Translations under genes and position numbers: made by a program | NCBI GenBank assembly: GCA_016931035.1 | Contig: JAFGFN010000025.1 | Coordinates: 1 to 33,218, forward strand | DNA length: 33,218 nucleotides | Direction of reading: 5' to 3' | Source of the DNA: Candidatus Sumerlaeota bacterium | Lineage (GTDB): Bacteria; Sumerlaeota; Sumerlaeia; UBA8349 | In this document: piece after piece, positions 1 to 6,694 of the stretch | Numbering within the stretch: the first letter of the stretch is position 1 | Layout: each line of letters starts with the position of its first letter | Notes under the pieces: model-generated | Database searches by the model: none | What the model was told of the DNA's origin: nothing | What the model saw: only the letters and a program-made list of their open reading frames with translations

Positions 1-2
1 CA

Positions 3-76
3 CAAAACGGGAACGTCTTTTCCCTGGGTTTCACCCAGGGCTATTCGAATTGTTCCCCTCCGGGGAACCTGTTTTG
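3..76. repeat. Palindromic intergenic element with two hairpins
   Basis: Two perfect short hairpins lie side by side: CCCTGGGT-TTC-ACCCAGGG (22-40) and GTTCCCC-TCC-GGGGAAC (52-68). They are enclosed by a short outer inverted repeat, CAAAAC at 3-8 and GTTTTG at 70-75. No gene is seen here. The stem of 7-8 bp with a 3-nt loop recurs in other intergenic gaps of this window (3431-3447, 8969-8980, 10572-10592), which suggests a dispersed palindrome family. The left side is cut by the window edge. Confidence 0.6.
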
Positions 77-84
77 GACACTAC

Positions 85-292
85 TGATTTCAGATTTCAA
101 ATCTCAGATCTCAGATTTCAGATTGTGGATTCTTGCACAGCGGCACGCTATCGATTTCCATTCCCGATTCGATTCTCTTCAATTTGCATTCCACAATCCG
201 CAATCCGCCATAGTCTGTCGCGCTTCGATGCGTCGGCCTCTACTCTTCCCAATTCTTCCCAACCCGCAATCCGAATTCCGCAATCCGCCATC
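85..292. repeat. Low-complexity tandem short repeats
   Basis: Near-tandem copies of TTTCAGATTT/CTCAGATC fill about 87-124. Copies of CAATCCGC/AATTCCGC recur at 194-210 and 265-290. The stretch is AT-richer than the flanking genes. Reading frames across it give only repeat translations such as FQISDLRFQI, so I treat it as non-coding. No promoter was recognised in the 395 bases before the first gene. Confidence 0.6.
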
Positions 293-395
293 TCGGGGTC
301 GGCTTTGTGCTTGAAACTCGGCCCTCGCGTGGGGTTCAATGATTCGCCGCAACGGGCGAGAGCCCGCGCATCCTTTCCAGGTTTCCCTTTTGCCG

Positions 396-1067
396 ATGAC
401 GCCTACCTCCACACCCCCTCCTCGTTCCGATTGGGAAGCCGAGTATCTGGAGGTGCAACTCGCGGCGGGCTACGCCGCCGGGGTGGGGAAACGCTTCGAC
501 AGCGTCGCGATCGACGTGGCGGGTCGCGAGGCGCTCGATATCGGTTGCGGTCCCGGGGTTTTCGTCGATCATCTCGTCGAGCGAGGGGCGCGCCGCGTGG
601 TCGGGGTGGACGTGTCGGCCTTCTACCTGTCGCGCATCCGCGAGCGGCACCCCGAGGCGCAGTGTCTCGTCGCCTCGGCCCATTCCCTTCCTCTGGCCGA
701 CGAAACGTTCGACGTCGTCTTGTTGCTCGACACTCTTCTTCACCTCGATGCGCGCCGCGCGCTCGACGAAGCGCGGCGCGTCTTGCGTCCGGGCGGGTTT
801 CTCTGGGTCTCGCACAAGTTGGCGGGCTATTATTGGTGGAACATCCGACACCGGACGGGCCGCAGCCCCGGGCGGTTCGTCGTCGAGACGCTGAGCAGCG
901 TCAAACGTCTTCTCGAACCCAAGCTCCGGTTGTCGCGCCGTTCGACGTACACGAATCCCGAGGCGTTCGAGCGGATGCTCGAACCACTCCAGGTCGAGCA
1001 TCAGAATATCATCTTCAGCCACGGCGTCGCATGCCAGATCGAAGTCCTCGCGCGCAAGCCGTCCTGA
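396..1067 (+). CDS. Class I SAM-dependent methyltransferase
   Basis: A 223-residue protein with the Rossmann-type methyltransferase core. The glycine-rich SAM-binding motif I reads ALDIGCGPGVFVDH at about residues 47-60. It is followed by an acidic end of strand beta-2 (VVGVDVS) and the post-motif FDVVLLLDTLLHLD; LRPGGFLWVSHK is the usual motif after it. This fits the Methyltransf_11/25 group, which is cytoplasmic and acts on small molecules, lipids or quinone precursors. The substrate cannot be told. An ATG at 339 in frame would add 19 residues, but that extension reads like non-coding DNA and neither start has a good Shine-Dalgarno. Its last codons lie inside a direct repeat shared with 5147-5218. 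Confidence 0.8.
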   Translation: MTPTSTPPPRSDWEAEYLEVQLAAGYAAGVGKRFDSVAIDVAGREALDIGCGPGVFVDHLVERGARRVVGVDVSAFYLSRIRERHPEAQCLVASAHSLPLADETFDVVLLLDTLLHLDARRALDEARRVLRPGGFLWVSHKLAGYYWWNIRHRTGRSPGRFVVETLSSVKRLLEPKLRLSRRSTYTNPEAFERMLEPLQVEHQNIIFSHGVACQIEVLARKPS

Positions 1068-1140
1068 TCTCAACGCCCAGGTTCGCGTCTCTTCGAGATA
1101 GCGTATTCCTTGAGCGATTCGGACTCCGGTGCAAAGGCGC
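1050..1140. repeat. Direct repeat copy A, with radical-SAM 3'-end remnant
   Basis: Bases 1051-1121 match 5148-5218 without gaps, 63 of 71 by my count. The part 1081-1121 matches 40 of 41, and weaker similarity runs to about 1140. On the minus strand this copy reads ESLKEYAISKRREP then a stop, the C-terminus of the radical-SAM protein encoded at 5167-6540, but no upstream part of that gene follows. The left end overlaps the last codons of the methyltransferase (ARKPS, stop). Confidence 0.75.
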
Positions 1141-1439
1141 GTCAGTCCTCGATCTCCCGTCTACACCACGTCCCGGCCTTCCGTGCCGGCGATTCTGCGC
1201 GTCTCCCTACGTCCCGCCCGACCCCGCCGGCGACCTACCGCCGAGTATGAAATCGACTGCGCGTCCTACCTATGGGTCGCCTGCGTCTTGTCGTAAGTCT
1301 TCACAGATCAATACGATACGCTAGCGCGGCGGTCCGGATCAAAATCGGCACGCGGGTTGCTCCTTCACTCGACGGCGAGAAGCGAGGCAGGGGGAGTGTT
1401 GTGTCTCGCGAGTCCCTCGAATCAGGAGGCGTGCGCAAC
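1141..1439. other. Intergenic region upstream of amtB
   Basis: No convincing gene is seen. An in-frame ATG at 1272 would lengthen AmtB by 56 residues, but the added sequence does not look like a transporter N-terminus and it would span the candidate sigma-54 promoter at 1346-1361. The 5' leader from the predicted transcription start (about 1372) to the ATG at 1440 is about 68 nt and ends in the ribosome site AGGAGG. Confidence 0.6.
1346..1361 (+). promoter_or_regulatory. Candidate sigma-54 (RpoN) promoter for amtB-glnK
   Basis: CGGCACGCGGGTTGCT differs from the consensus TGGCACG-N4-TTGCW only at the first base. The invariant GG (1347-1348) and GC (1359-1360) are separated by exactly 10 nt. 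In many bacteria amtB-glnK is driven by RpoN with NtrC under nitrogen limitation, so the position before this pair supports the call. No NtrC-type enhancer site was recognised upstream. Confidence 0.65.
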
Positions 1440-2864
1440 ATGGGCAAAATCGTAGGGCGATTTCCTTTCTGGTTTCTTGTGCTCTTTATCTTGTTCACCG
1501 TCGTGGCGACGGTGCGGGCGGCCGAAGGACCCGAAGCGGGTCCGGCGGTCTCGACCGACGTTTCCCAGGTGCAGGCGGCGGAATCTCAGCCGCCTGCACC
1601 CTCTTTTTCCGCCCCTGCGCCGCCGGCCTCGACTATCGACACAGGCGACACCGCCTGGCTCCTCACAAGCGCCGCTCTCGTTCTGCTCATGACTCCCGGA
1701 CTCGCCCTCTTTTATGGCGGACTCGTTCGCCGCAAAAACGTTCTCTCCATTCTTATGCAGTGCTTCATGGTGGTGTGCATCGTCTCGGTCCAGTGGGTCT
1801 TGTTCGGCTACAGCCTCGCGTTCGGTCCCGATGTCAAGGGCCTCATCGGCAACCTCGACTGGTTCGGTCTCAAGGGCGTCACTACGGAGGCGTATCCCGC
1901 CTATGCGAGTACGGTGCCGCACCAGGCATTCATGATCTTTCAGGCGATGTTCGCCGTCATCACGCCCGCGCTGATTCTCGGGGCTTTCGCCGAGCGGATG
2001 AAATTCAGCGCCTTTTGCCTCTTTTCTCTCCTGTGGGCCACCTTGGTTTACGACCCGATGTGCCACTGGGTGTGGGGCAACGGCGGACTGCTGAAACAGG
2101 CGGGAGTGCTCGACTTCGCCGGCGGCATCGTAGTCCATATCAACGCGGGCCTGGCCGCCTTGGCCGCCGCTTTGGTGCTCGGGCGCAGAATCGGATATCC
2201 CAGCAAGATATCGCCTCCCCACAATCTCCCCACCGCCGTCCTGGGAGCGGGACTGCTCTGGTTCGGATGGTTCGGGTTCAACGCCGGGAGCGCATTGGGC
2301 GCGGGCAGCCTCGCGACAACCGCTTTCGTGGCGACCCATACGGCGGGCGCCGCGGCGGGGCTGACATGGTCGTTGCTCGACTGGGTCTTCAACTCGCGCT
2401 CGACCGTCTTGGGAATGATCACGGGCGCCGTGGCCGGTCTGGCCGCGGTCACTCCGGCCTCGGGATTCGTTACTCCCGTGGCGGCGCTTTGGATCGGCAT
2501 CGGGGCCTCGACGCTTTGTTTCGCCTCGATCTCCTTCATCAAGTCCAAATTCAGCTACGACGACTCGCTCGATGCTTTCGGCGTCCACGGCATCGGGGGA
2601 ATCTGGGGCACCTTGGCCGTGGGGCTCTGGGCCTCCAAGAAGGTGAATCCCGCCGGGGCCGACGGCTTGTTCTACGGCAATCCCCACACGTTCTTCGTCC
2701 AACTCGAGGCCGTGGCGGTCACGGCGCTGTTCTCGTTCTGCGCCTCGTTCATTCTGCTCAAACTCGTCGATGCGACCGTTGGGCTGCGCGTGTCGGAGCA
2801 CCAGGAACGCGTGGGGCTCGATTTGACCGAGCACGCCGAGGTGGGCTACACGTTGGTGGACTGA
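1440..2864 (+). CDS. amtB: Ammonium transporter, Amt family
   Basis: A 474-residue inner-membrane ammonium channel (Amt/MEP/Rh). Residues 10-27 form a signal-peptide-like segment, as in other bacterial Amt proteins. A Pro/Ala-rich stretch (about 28-66) precedes the 11-helix core starting near residue 70. Hallmarks seen: LFYGGLVRRKN near 90-100, FQAMFAVITPALI near 167-179, the twin pore histidines in DFAGGIVVHINAG (H233) and DAFGVHGIGGIWG (H383), and WFGWFGFNAGS between them. The ATG at 1440 is chosen because AGGAGG sits about 9 nt upstream. It is followed after 45 bp by the P-II gene, the classic arrangement in which GlnK binds the cytoplasmic face of the trimer and blocks it. The periplasmic linker before helix 1 is longer than in E. 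coli AmtB. Confidence 0.95.
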   Translation: MGKIVGRFPFWFLVLFILFTVVATVRAAEGPEAGPAVSTDVSQVQAAESQPPAPSFSAPAPPASTIDTGDTAWLLTSAALVLLMTPGLALFYGGLVRRKNVLSILMQCFMVVCIVSVQWVLFGYSLAFGPDVKGLIGNLDWFGLKGVTTEAYPAYASTVPHQAFMIFQAMFAVITPALILGAFAERMKFSAFCLFSLLWATLVYDPMCHWVWGNGGLLKQAGVLDFAGGIVVHINAGLAALAAALVLGRRIGYPSKISPPHNLPTAVLGAGLLWFGWFGFNAGSALGAGSLATTAFVATHTAGAAAGLTWSLLDWVFNSRSTVLGMITGAVAGLAAVTPASGFVTPVAALWIGIGASTLCFASISFIKSKFSYDDSLDAFGVHGIGGIWGTLAVGLWASKKVNPAGADGLFYGNPHTFFVQLEAVAVTALFSFCASFILLKLVDATVGLRVSEHQERVGLDLTEHAEVGYTLVD

Positions 2865-2909
2865 GGGCGGAGAAGCGAATCGTCTCAGCGAGGGGAGAGC
2901 GAGGATTAC

Positions 2910-3251
2910 ATGAAATACGTGATCGCCATTATCCAGCCCGACCGGCTGCAGGAAGTCATGGATGAATTGACGAAGGAAGAAATCCACCTTGTGACCGTAT
3001 CGAACGTCCTCGGGCGCGGGCGTCAGAAGGGGATTTCCGAGGTCTACCGCAGCCATAAGGAGGCCGGCAGCCTCCTGAAGAAAGTGAAACTCGAGATCGC
3101 CGTCAACGAGGAGTACGTCCAGCCGACCGTCGACGCGATCTCCCGCGCGGCACACACCGGCCAAATCGGCGATGGCAAGGTCTTTGTCGTCGACCTGTCC
3201 AAATGCGTCCGTATACGGACCGGCGAAACGGGCAACGAAGCCATCGGATGA
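2910..3251 (+). CDS. glnK: Nitrogen regulatory protein P-II (GlnK type)
   Basis: A 113-residue P-II signalling protein, normally a trimer that binds ATP/ADP and 2-oxoglutarate and gates the Amt channel through its T-loop. Conserved parts are GRGRQKG (residues 35-41), the B-loop region TGQIGDGKVFV and the C-terminal RIRTGETGNEAI. Aligned with E. coli GlnB/GlnK, Tyr46 is kept but the uridylylation site Tyr51 is Glu. Position 49, Ser in phosphorylated cyanobacterial P-II, is His. Covalent control by GlnD-type uridylylation at position 51 is therefore excluded in this copy, and effector binding alone may control it. It is 45 bp downstream of amtB and probably co-transcribed from the sigma-54 site. 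A purine-rich GAGGGGAGAGCGAGG precedes the ATG. Confidence 0.95.
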   Translation: MKYVIAIIQPDRLQEVMDELTKEEIHLVTVSNVLGRGRQKGISEVYRSHKEAGSLLKKVKLEIAVNEEYVQPTVDAISRAAHTGQIGDGKVFVVDLSKCVRIRTGETGNEAIG

Positions 3252-3647
3252 TTTTCGTCCGGGTCGTCAAAGATACTATTCCGTAGGTTTGCCTTTTCGA
3301 ATCCGACGATACGGTGGGTTTCGCTCCTCGCCGCAAGAACGGCGCGATGGCGTCGCGTACACCGTGAATGCGTCACGCGCGACGCGACGAGGATCGCGCC
3401 GGGCGGTTCGACGTATGTCGGTTGGCAGTCCAGAGCCGCAGGCTCTGCGCCGGGTCGTCTTCGCATTCTTCCGAGCATGGAACCTCTGACCTCGGAACCT
3501 CTAACCGCCTCAACCATTTCCACATTGACTCAGCGACCGGCCCGGCGCAATGATCGCCGGTGGGTAGTGTGGCAGAAGCGAGGTCGAGAACAGCACTCAC
3601 CGTGACTTGGCGCTCGGCGCGAATCCTGTTTTCTCGTTGTTCAGGTC
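3252..3647. other. Intergenic region, no gene seen
   Basis: The 396 bases after glnK hold no credible gene. A perfect hairpin CAGAGCC-GCA-GGCTCTG lies at 3431-3447. There are also short near-repeats of GGAACCTCTGACC (3479-3505). A stretch near 3310-3365 resembles decayed palindromic repeat DNA. No T-rich rho-independent terminator was found directly after glnK. Confidence 0.5.
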
Positions 3648-4304
3648 ATGAGTCTTCGCGATAACATCCGGCTTGCCATCCAGAGCACCGAGGAGTACCT
3701 AAGACTCCTTGGTGAGCAGAAGCTGGGCGTTCGACGGGTGGACGTAGCGATTGTTCAGACGATAGATCCGGAACACAGGTACGTTGCCGGTGAAGTGAGA
3801 ATCTGTGCACACTACCGTACCGCGCTCTTTCAACGACTCTCGTCCGATCAGATAGTCACGTACGTCGAGTCGCATGCTCCAAACAGAACGGAGGCTCTGG
3901 TAATCGACTACGACCGAAGGACCGGTGATCTCCAGCTCGCTTTCAAGCAGAACGTTCTTCCTTCCAGTCCGGGACATCTTGAAGTTGATTTGCGTTGGCT
4001 TGTCCGCCAGCAGCTGGGAAGTCACGGGATGGCTCACGTAGACGTTCTCAACGTTCACCAGGCGCAAGGAAGAGAGTGGGACGCGGTGGTCTTTTCGACA
4101 GTGGATGGAACACTGCCGCTCTGCACGCCATTCTTCACGTCTTCTCGGCGTCGGGAGGGCGCTATTACTCTCAACACTGCCATCAGTCGCGTGCGCAAAG
4201 CACTATACATTGTCTGCGAGCGCGGCTATTGGCGAGCCAGAGACCATGAATTGTTGAGTGACCTCGTTCGGCTTGCGGAAGATTACGGAGATGAGGATGA
4301 GTGA
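3648..4304 (+). pseudogene. Internally deleted SF1 (UPF1/DNA2-like) helicase remnant
   Basis: A 218-codon frame. Its C-terminal third carries the last two motifs of a superfamily 1 helicase: motif V-like LNVHQAQGREWDAVVFS (residues 134-150) and motif VI-like LNTAISRVRKALYIV (175-189), with the expected spacing. Residues 1-125 look like the N-terminal domain of such a protein. Walker A, Walker B and motifs III-IV are absent, so it cannot be an active ATPase. The simplest reading is an in-frame deletion that joined the two ends near residues 122-132. There is no Shine-Dalgarno before the ATG. Base composition (near 52% GC by eye) is clearly lower than the neighbours, a sign of transfer. A small intact protein reusing the C-terminal fold is possible but less likely. 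Confidence 0.6.
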
Positions 4305-4339
4305 GGCGCCGTCGACACGAAGCCAAAGGGAGAAATCAT

Positions 4340-4591
4340 ATGGCGACGTCCGTAGCCCAGACAACCGAAGGGATCGTAGGAAAGTGTGTTGCCGTGGCGC
4401 GTGACGTGCTCCAGTTGCCCGCGCGTCACGTGTGGATCGACTACGACAAAGAGGCCGACGTTTTGCACATGAGCTTTCGTAAGTCGCAAGGAGCGACCAA
4501 GACCGTCGAGGTGAACGAAGATATTCTCGTGCGCAAGGGCGGGCGGACCGTCGTCGGCGTGACCATCATGAATGCGAGCGCTCACCGGTAG
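4340..4591 (+). CDS. DUF2283-family small protein
   Basis: An 83-residue protein. The centre reads WIDYDKEADVLHMSF and then VEVNEDILVRKGGRTVVGVTIMNAS, the strand pattern typical of DUF2283 proteins, in which YD-x-EAD-x-L-x-hydrophobic-F and a final GxxILNAS-like strand are conserved. Function is unknown. Such genes are often seen near type II toxin-antitoxin loci and on mobile DNA, as here. The ATG at 4340 is chosen because AAAGGGAGAA lies 5-14 nt upstream; an upstream in-frame start at 4301 overlaps the helicase remnant and is Arg-rich. It may be an antitoxin-like partner, but no cognate toxin is adjacent apart from the next pair. Confidence 0.75.
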   Translation: MATSVAQTTEGIVGKCVAVARDVLQLPARHVWIDYDKEADVLHMSFRKSQGATKTVEVNEDILVRKGGRTVVGVTIMNASAHR

Positions 4592-4668
4592 AAATCGGTC
4601 TGGCAGGGACAAACGACGGTGTGGTAGTCTGGAAACGGTTGGGGACCGCCCGTGAGGAGACTCGAGAA

Positions 4669-4860
4669 ATGACAACGCGTGCGCAGCAATTCCTGGTCGA
4701 CGATCGCGGCAAGAAAACGGCTGTGGTGTTGCCGATCAGGAAATACGAGAAGCTGATGGCGGACCTTCACGATCTTGCCGTTGTGGCGGAGAGGAAAGCT
4801 GAGAGACCCATCGGTCTGGCGGAGATGAAGAAGAGGCTGAAACGCGATGGCCTCCTATGA
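4669..4860 (+). CDS. Antitoxin of RelB/Phd-like type
   Basis: A 63-residue protein. The N-terminal half (FLVDDRGKKTAVVLPIRKYEKLM) is the small strand-helix module of Phd/YefM/RelB-like DNA-binding antitoxins. The C-terminal half is a charged helix ending in GLAEMKKRLKRDGLL, which would wrap the toxin. The ATG at 4669 follows GAGGAG at good spacing; a GTG at 4621 in frame is less likely. The stop overlaps the start of the toxin by 14 nt, so translation is probably coupled. By family analogy the pair represses its own promoter, but no operator was recognised. Confidence 0.8.
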   Translation: MTTRAQQFLVDDRGKKTAVVLPIRKYEKLMADLHDLAVVAERKAERPIGLAEMKKRLKRDGLL

Positions 4861-5113
4861 AGTCCGTCTCAAACCCTCGGTCGGGAAGGACTTCCAGTCC
4901 CTTCCGAAGAACGTCCGCGCGCGGGCGTGGGGGAAGATCGAGTCTCTCGCGCGCAATCCTCTCCCGGCGGGCGTGGCCAAGATCTCGGGCGCGGAGGACG
5001 TTTATCGCTTGCGGGTTGGCGACTATCGGATCGTCTATTGCGTCGATCGGGAATCGCGGGAAATCCTGGTTCAGTACGTTCGCCACAGAAAAGACGCGTA
5101 CCGGCAGATGTGA
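4847..5113 (+). CDS. RelE/ParE-family toxin
   Basis: An 88-residue basic protein with the RelE/ParE fold pattern: YEVRLKPSVGKDFQSLPKNVR at the N-terminus, a central helix, then VYRLRVGDYRIVYCVD and a final strand ending VRHRKDAY. RLRVGDYRIVY is the most conserved stretch of the superfamily. RelE members cleave mRNA on the ribosome while ParE members poison gyrase. The C-terminal HRKDAY (His, Arg and Tyr) favours the RelE/YoeB-like mRNase side, an inference. It overlaps the antitoxin gene by 14 nt. Full length, no sign of decay. Confidence 0.88.
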   Translation: MASYEVRLKPSVGKDFQSLPKNVRARAWGKIESLARNPLPAGVAKISGAEDVYRLRVGDYRIVYCVDRESREILVQYVRHRKDAYRQM

Positions 5114-5146
5114 AGTGGCGCCGCGCGAGCGCGGGCCGCATTGACG

Positions 5147-5240
5147 GCGCGCAAGCCTTCCCGATGTCAGCTCTCGGGTTCGCGTCTTTTCGAGATAGCG
5201 TATTCCTTGAGCGATTCGAATTCCTTGTGCAGGGGCGCCT
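5147..5240. repeat. Direct repeat copy B, with methyltransferase 3'-end remnant
   Basis: The partner of 1050-1140. This copy holds the intact 3' end of the radical-SAM gene. Beyond that gene's stop it carries, on the plus strand, GCGCGCAAGCCTTCC, which reads ARKPS, the last residues of the methyltransferase at 396-1067, here without its stop (CGA in place of TGA). Each repeat copy thus has one intact gene end and a remnant of the other. Confidence 0.72.
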
Positions 5241-6540
5241 CGGGGCGAGTGCGATAGAGACTGTTGTTGTGCCAGAGGGGTTCGTCGGCGATCTCGGAGC
5301 CCGATATCTCGACCACGCGCGCCCATTCGGCGGTTCCCGGTATCGGCGAGAACTCGTTGAGGTAGGGCGTCGCTCCGGCGCTCGCGACGGCGTCGATCGA
5401 GTCGCGCACCTCGTCGGTCGTCTGACCCGGCATTCCCGCCATGATGTAGACGCCGAGCTGGGCGCGGCTGAAACCGCAGTCGCGCAGCGCCGCGACGATA
5501 TCGCGAAACGCCTTCTTTTCGCCTGGTCTTCCCCACGCCTGGAGACTTTCGTCGCGCACGGTTTCGAGACTCATCCGAATCGTCTCGAAACCGGCGCTGC
5601 GCATCTTGCCCGCCAGGCGCGGACCGATCATCCAGTAGTGCAGCCCGTTCGGGACGTGGAATCGGACATGGATGCCCGAGTCGATGACGCGATCGAGAAA
5701 CGGCTCGAAATCCTTGGGGGCATCGACGAGGAGCGCGTCGTCGTAGAAGACGAAATCCGTGGTGCCCCACCGCTGCGAATGCTCGATCAGCTCGCGCGCG
5801 ACGGAATCGGGGCTGCGTCGGCGGAACCGGTCGACCAGGAGGGTCGACGCGCAATACGAACATCGGAACGGGCACCCGATCGACGTCGCCAAGGGGAGTG
5901 AGCGTCGGTTGTGACAGAGGTCGAATGCCGGCAGCGGCCAGTTCTCGGGATCGTGCGACGGCGTCGAGATTCGCTCGGCCGCGTCGGGGAAACGCTCTCG
6001 CAACCACGCGGCGACGGGCGTCAGGCCGTCGCCCTCGACGACGAAGTCGGCTTTCGTGTGTCGGTGCGCGTGTTTGGGGCAGAGCGTGGCGTAGATGCCG
6101 CCGAGGAGGATCGGAGTGTCTTCCCATCGGGCGCGACACCGGGCGACGGCGTCGCGCACGCCGTGGTACCAGTAGGTCATGCGCGACGTGACGAAGATGG
6201 CGTCGGGCGGACCCCCGAGCCGCACCTGGCATTCGACGAGTTCGTCCTCGAAGGCATCGACCGTCAGACCGTAGCGGCGAAACATCCGCTTGGCGCGGCG
6301 ACACGGCTCGGGCTGTTCGTCGTAGGGTTCGGAACGGTACTTGCCGGTGTGGAACCGGCCCGGACGCCCGGATTTCGAGGCGAGGGCGGGATGGGCCCGA
6401 TCGGTGCAGTCGATCAGGTCCACCTTGAATCCCCAGGACCGGAGTCGTCCGCCCCAATACAGGAGCCCGAGGGGCCAGGCCCAGAGGTCGTAGGCGGCCA
6501 CGTCGGTGATCCAGGGGTTGATGAGGAGGATTCGACGCAT
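5167..6540 (-). CDS. B12-binding-domain radical SAM protein
   Basis: A 457-residue protein. Residues 1-190 resemble the cobalamin-binding Rossmann domain of class B radical-SAM enzymes (MRRILLINPW at the start, PILLGGIYATLCP near 143-155). The cluster motif SIGCPFRCSYCAS gives C223, C227 and C230 for the 4Fe-4S centre that cleaves SAM. FVFYDDALLVD and GMPGQTTDEVRDS follow, as in Elp3/MiaB-like radical-SAM barrels. No DxHxxG cobalamin-ligand motif is evident, so B12 may bind base-off without a His or not at all. Such proteins methylate or rearrange unactivated carbons; the substrate is unknown. It is convergent with the toxin gene, 53 bp away. The start at 6540 makes the protein begin with the expected first beta strand. 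Confidence 0.85.
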   Translation of the reverse strand: MRRILLINPWITDVAAYDLWAWPLGLLYWGGRLRSWGFKVDLIDCTDRAHPALASKSGRPGRFHTGKYRSEPYDEQPEPCRRAKRMFRRYGLTVDAFEDELVECQVRLGGPPDAIFVTSRMTYWYHGVRDAVARCRARWEDTPILLGGIYATLCPKHAHRHTKADFVVEGDGLTPVAAWLRERFPDAAERISTPSHDPENWPLPAFDLCHNRRSLPLATSIGCPFRCSYCASTLLVDRFRRRSPDSVARELIEHSQRWGTTDFVFYDDALLVDAPKDFEPFLDRVIDSGIHVRFHVPNGLHYWMIGPRLAGKMRSAGFETIRMSLETVRDESLQAWGRPGEKKAFRDIVAALRDCGFSRAQLGVYIMAGMPGQTTDEVRDSIDAVASAGATPYLNEFSPIPGTAEWARVVEISGSEIADEPLWHNNSLYRTRPEAPLHKEFESLKEYAISKRREPES

Positions 6541-6694
6541 TGCGGAAGAACCTCGCCGCGGGCATTGTACAACAAACTATGGGCTTGGCAAAGGGTCGAG
6601 AAGATGGGTAAATGACATTCGACGGACGGCTCGCGCGCCGGAAAGACGCGGAGAAAGTGCGAGATGGACCTCAGTACGGTTCCGCTGGGAGATC

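Noticed and set aside
85..292. Possible CRISPR array or attachment site
   Set aside because: The repeats are too short, nearly contiguous and without unique spacers of constant length.
1422..3164. 580-codon open frame on the minus strand
   Set aside because: It lies opposite amtB and glnK, which have clear family motifs. Its translation is Arg/Gly/Glu/His-rich with no fold pattern, as expected for the antisense of high-GC genes.
4736..6565. 609-codon minus-strand frame
   Set aside because: It overlaps the radical-SAM gene in another frame and the toxin-antitoxin pair. The Arg/Pro-rich product has no motif.
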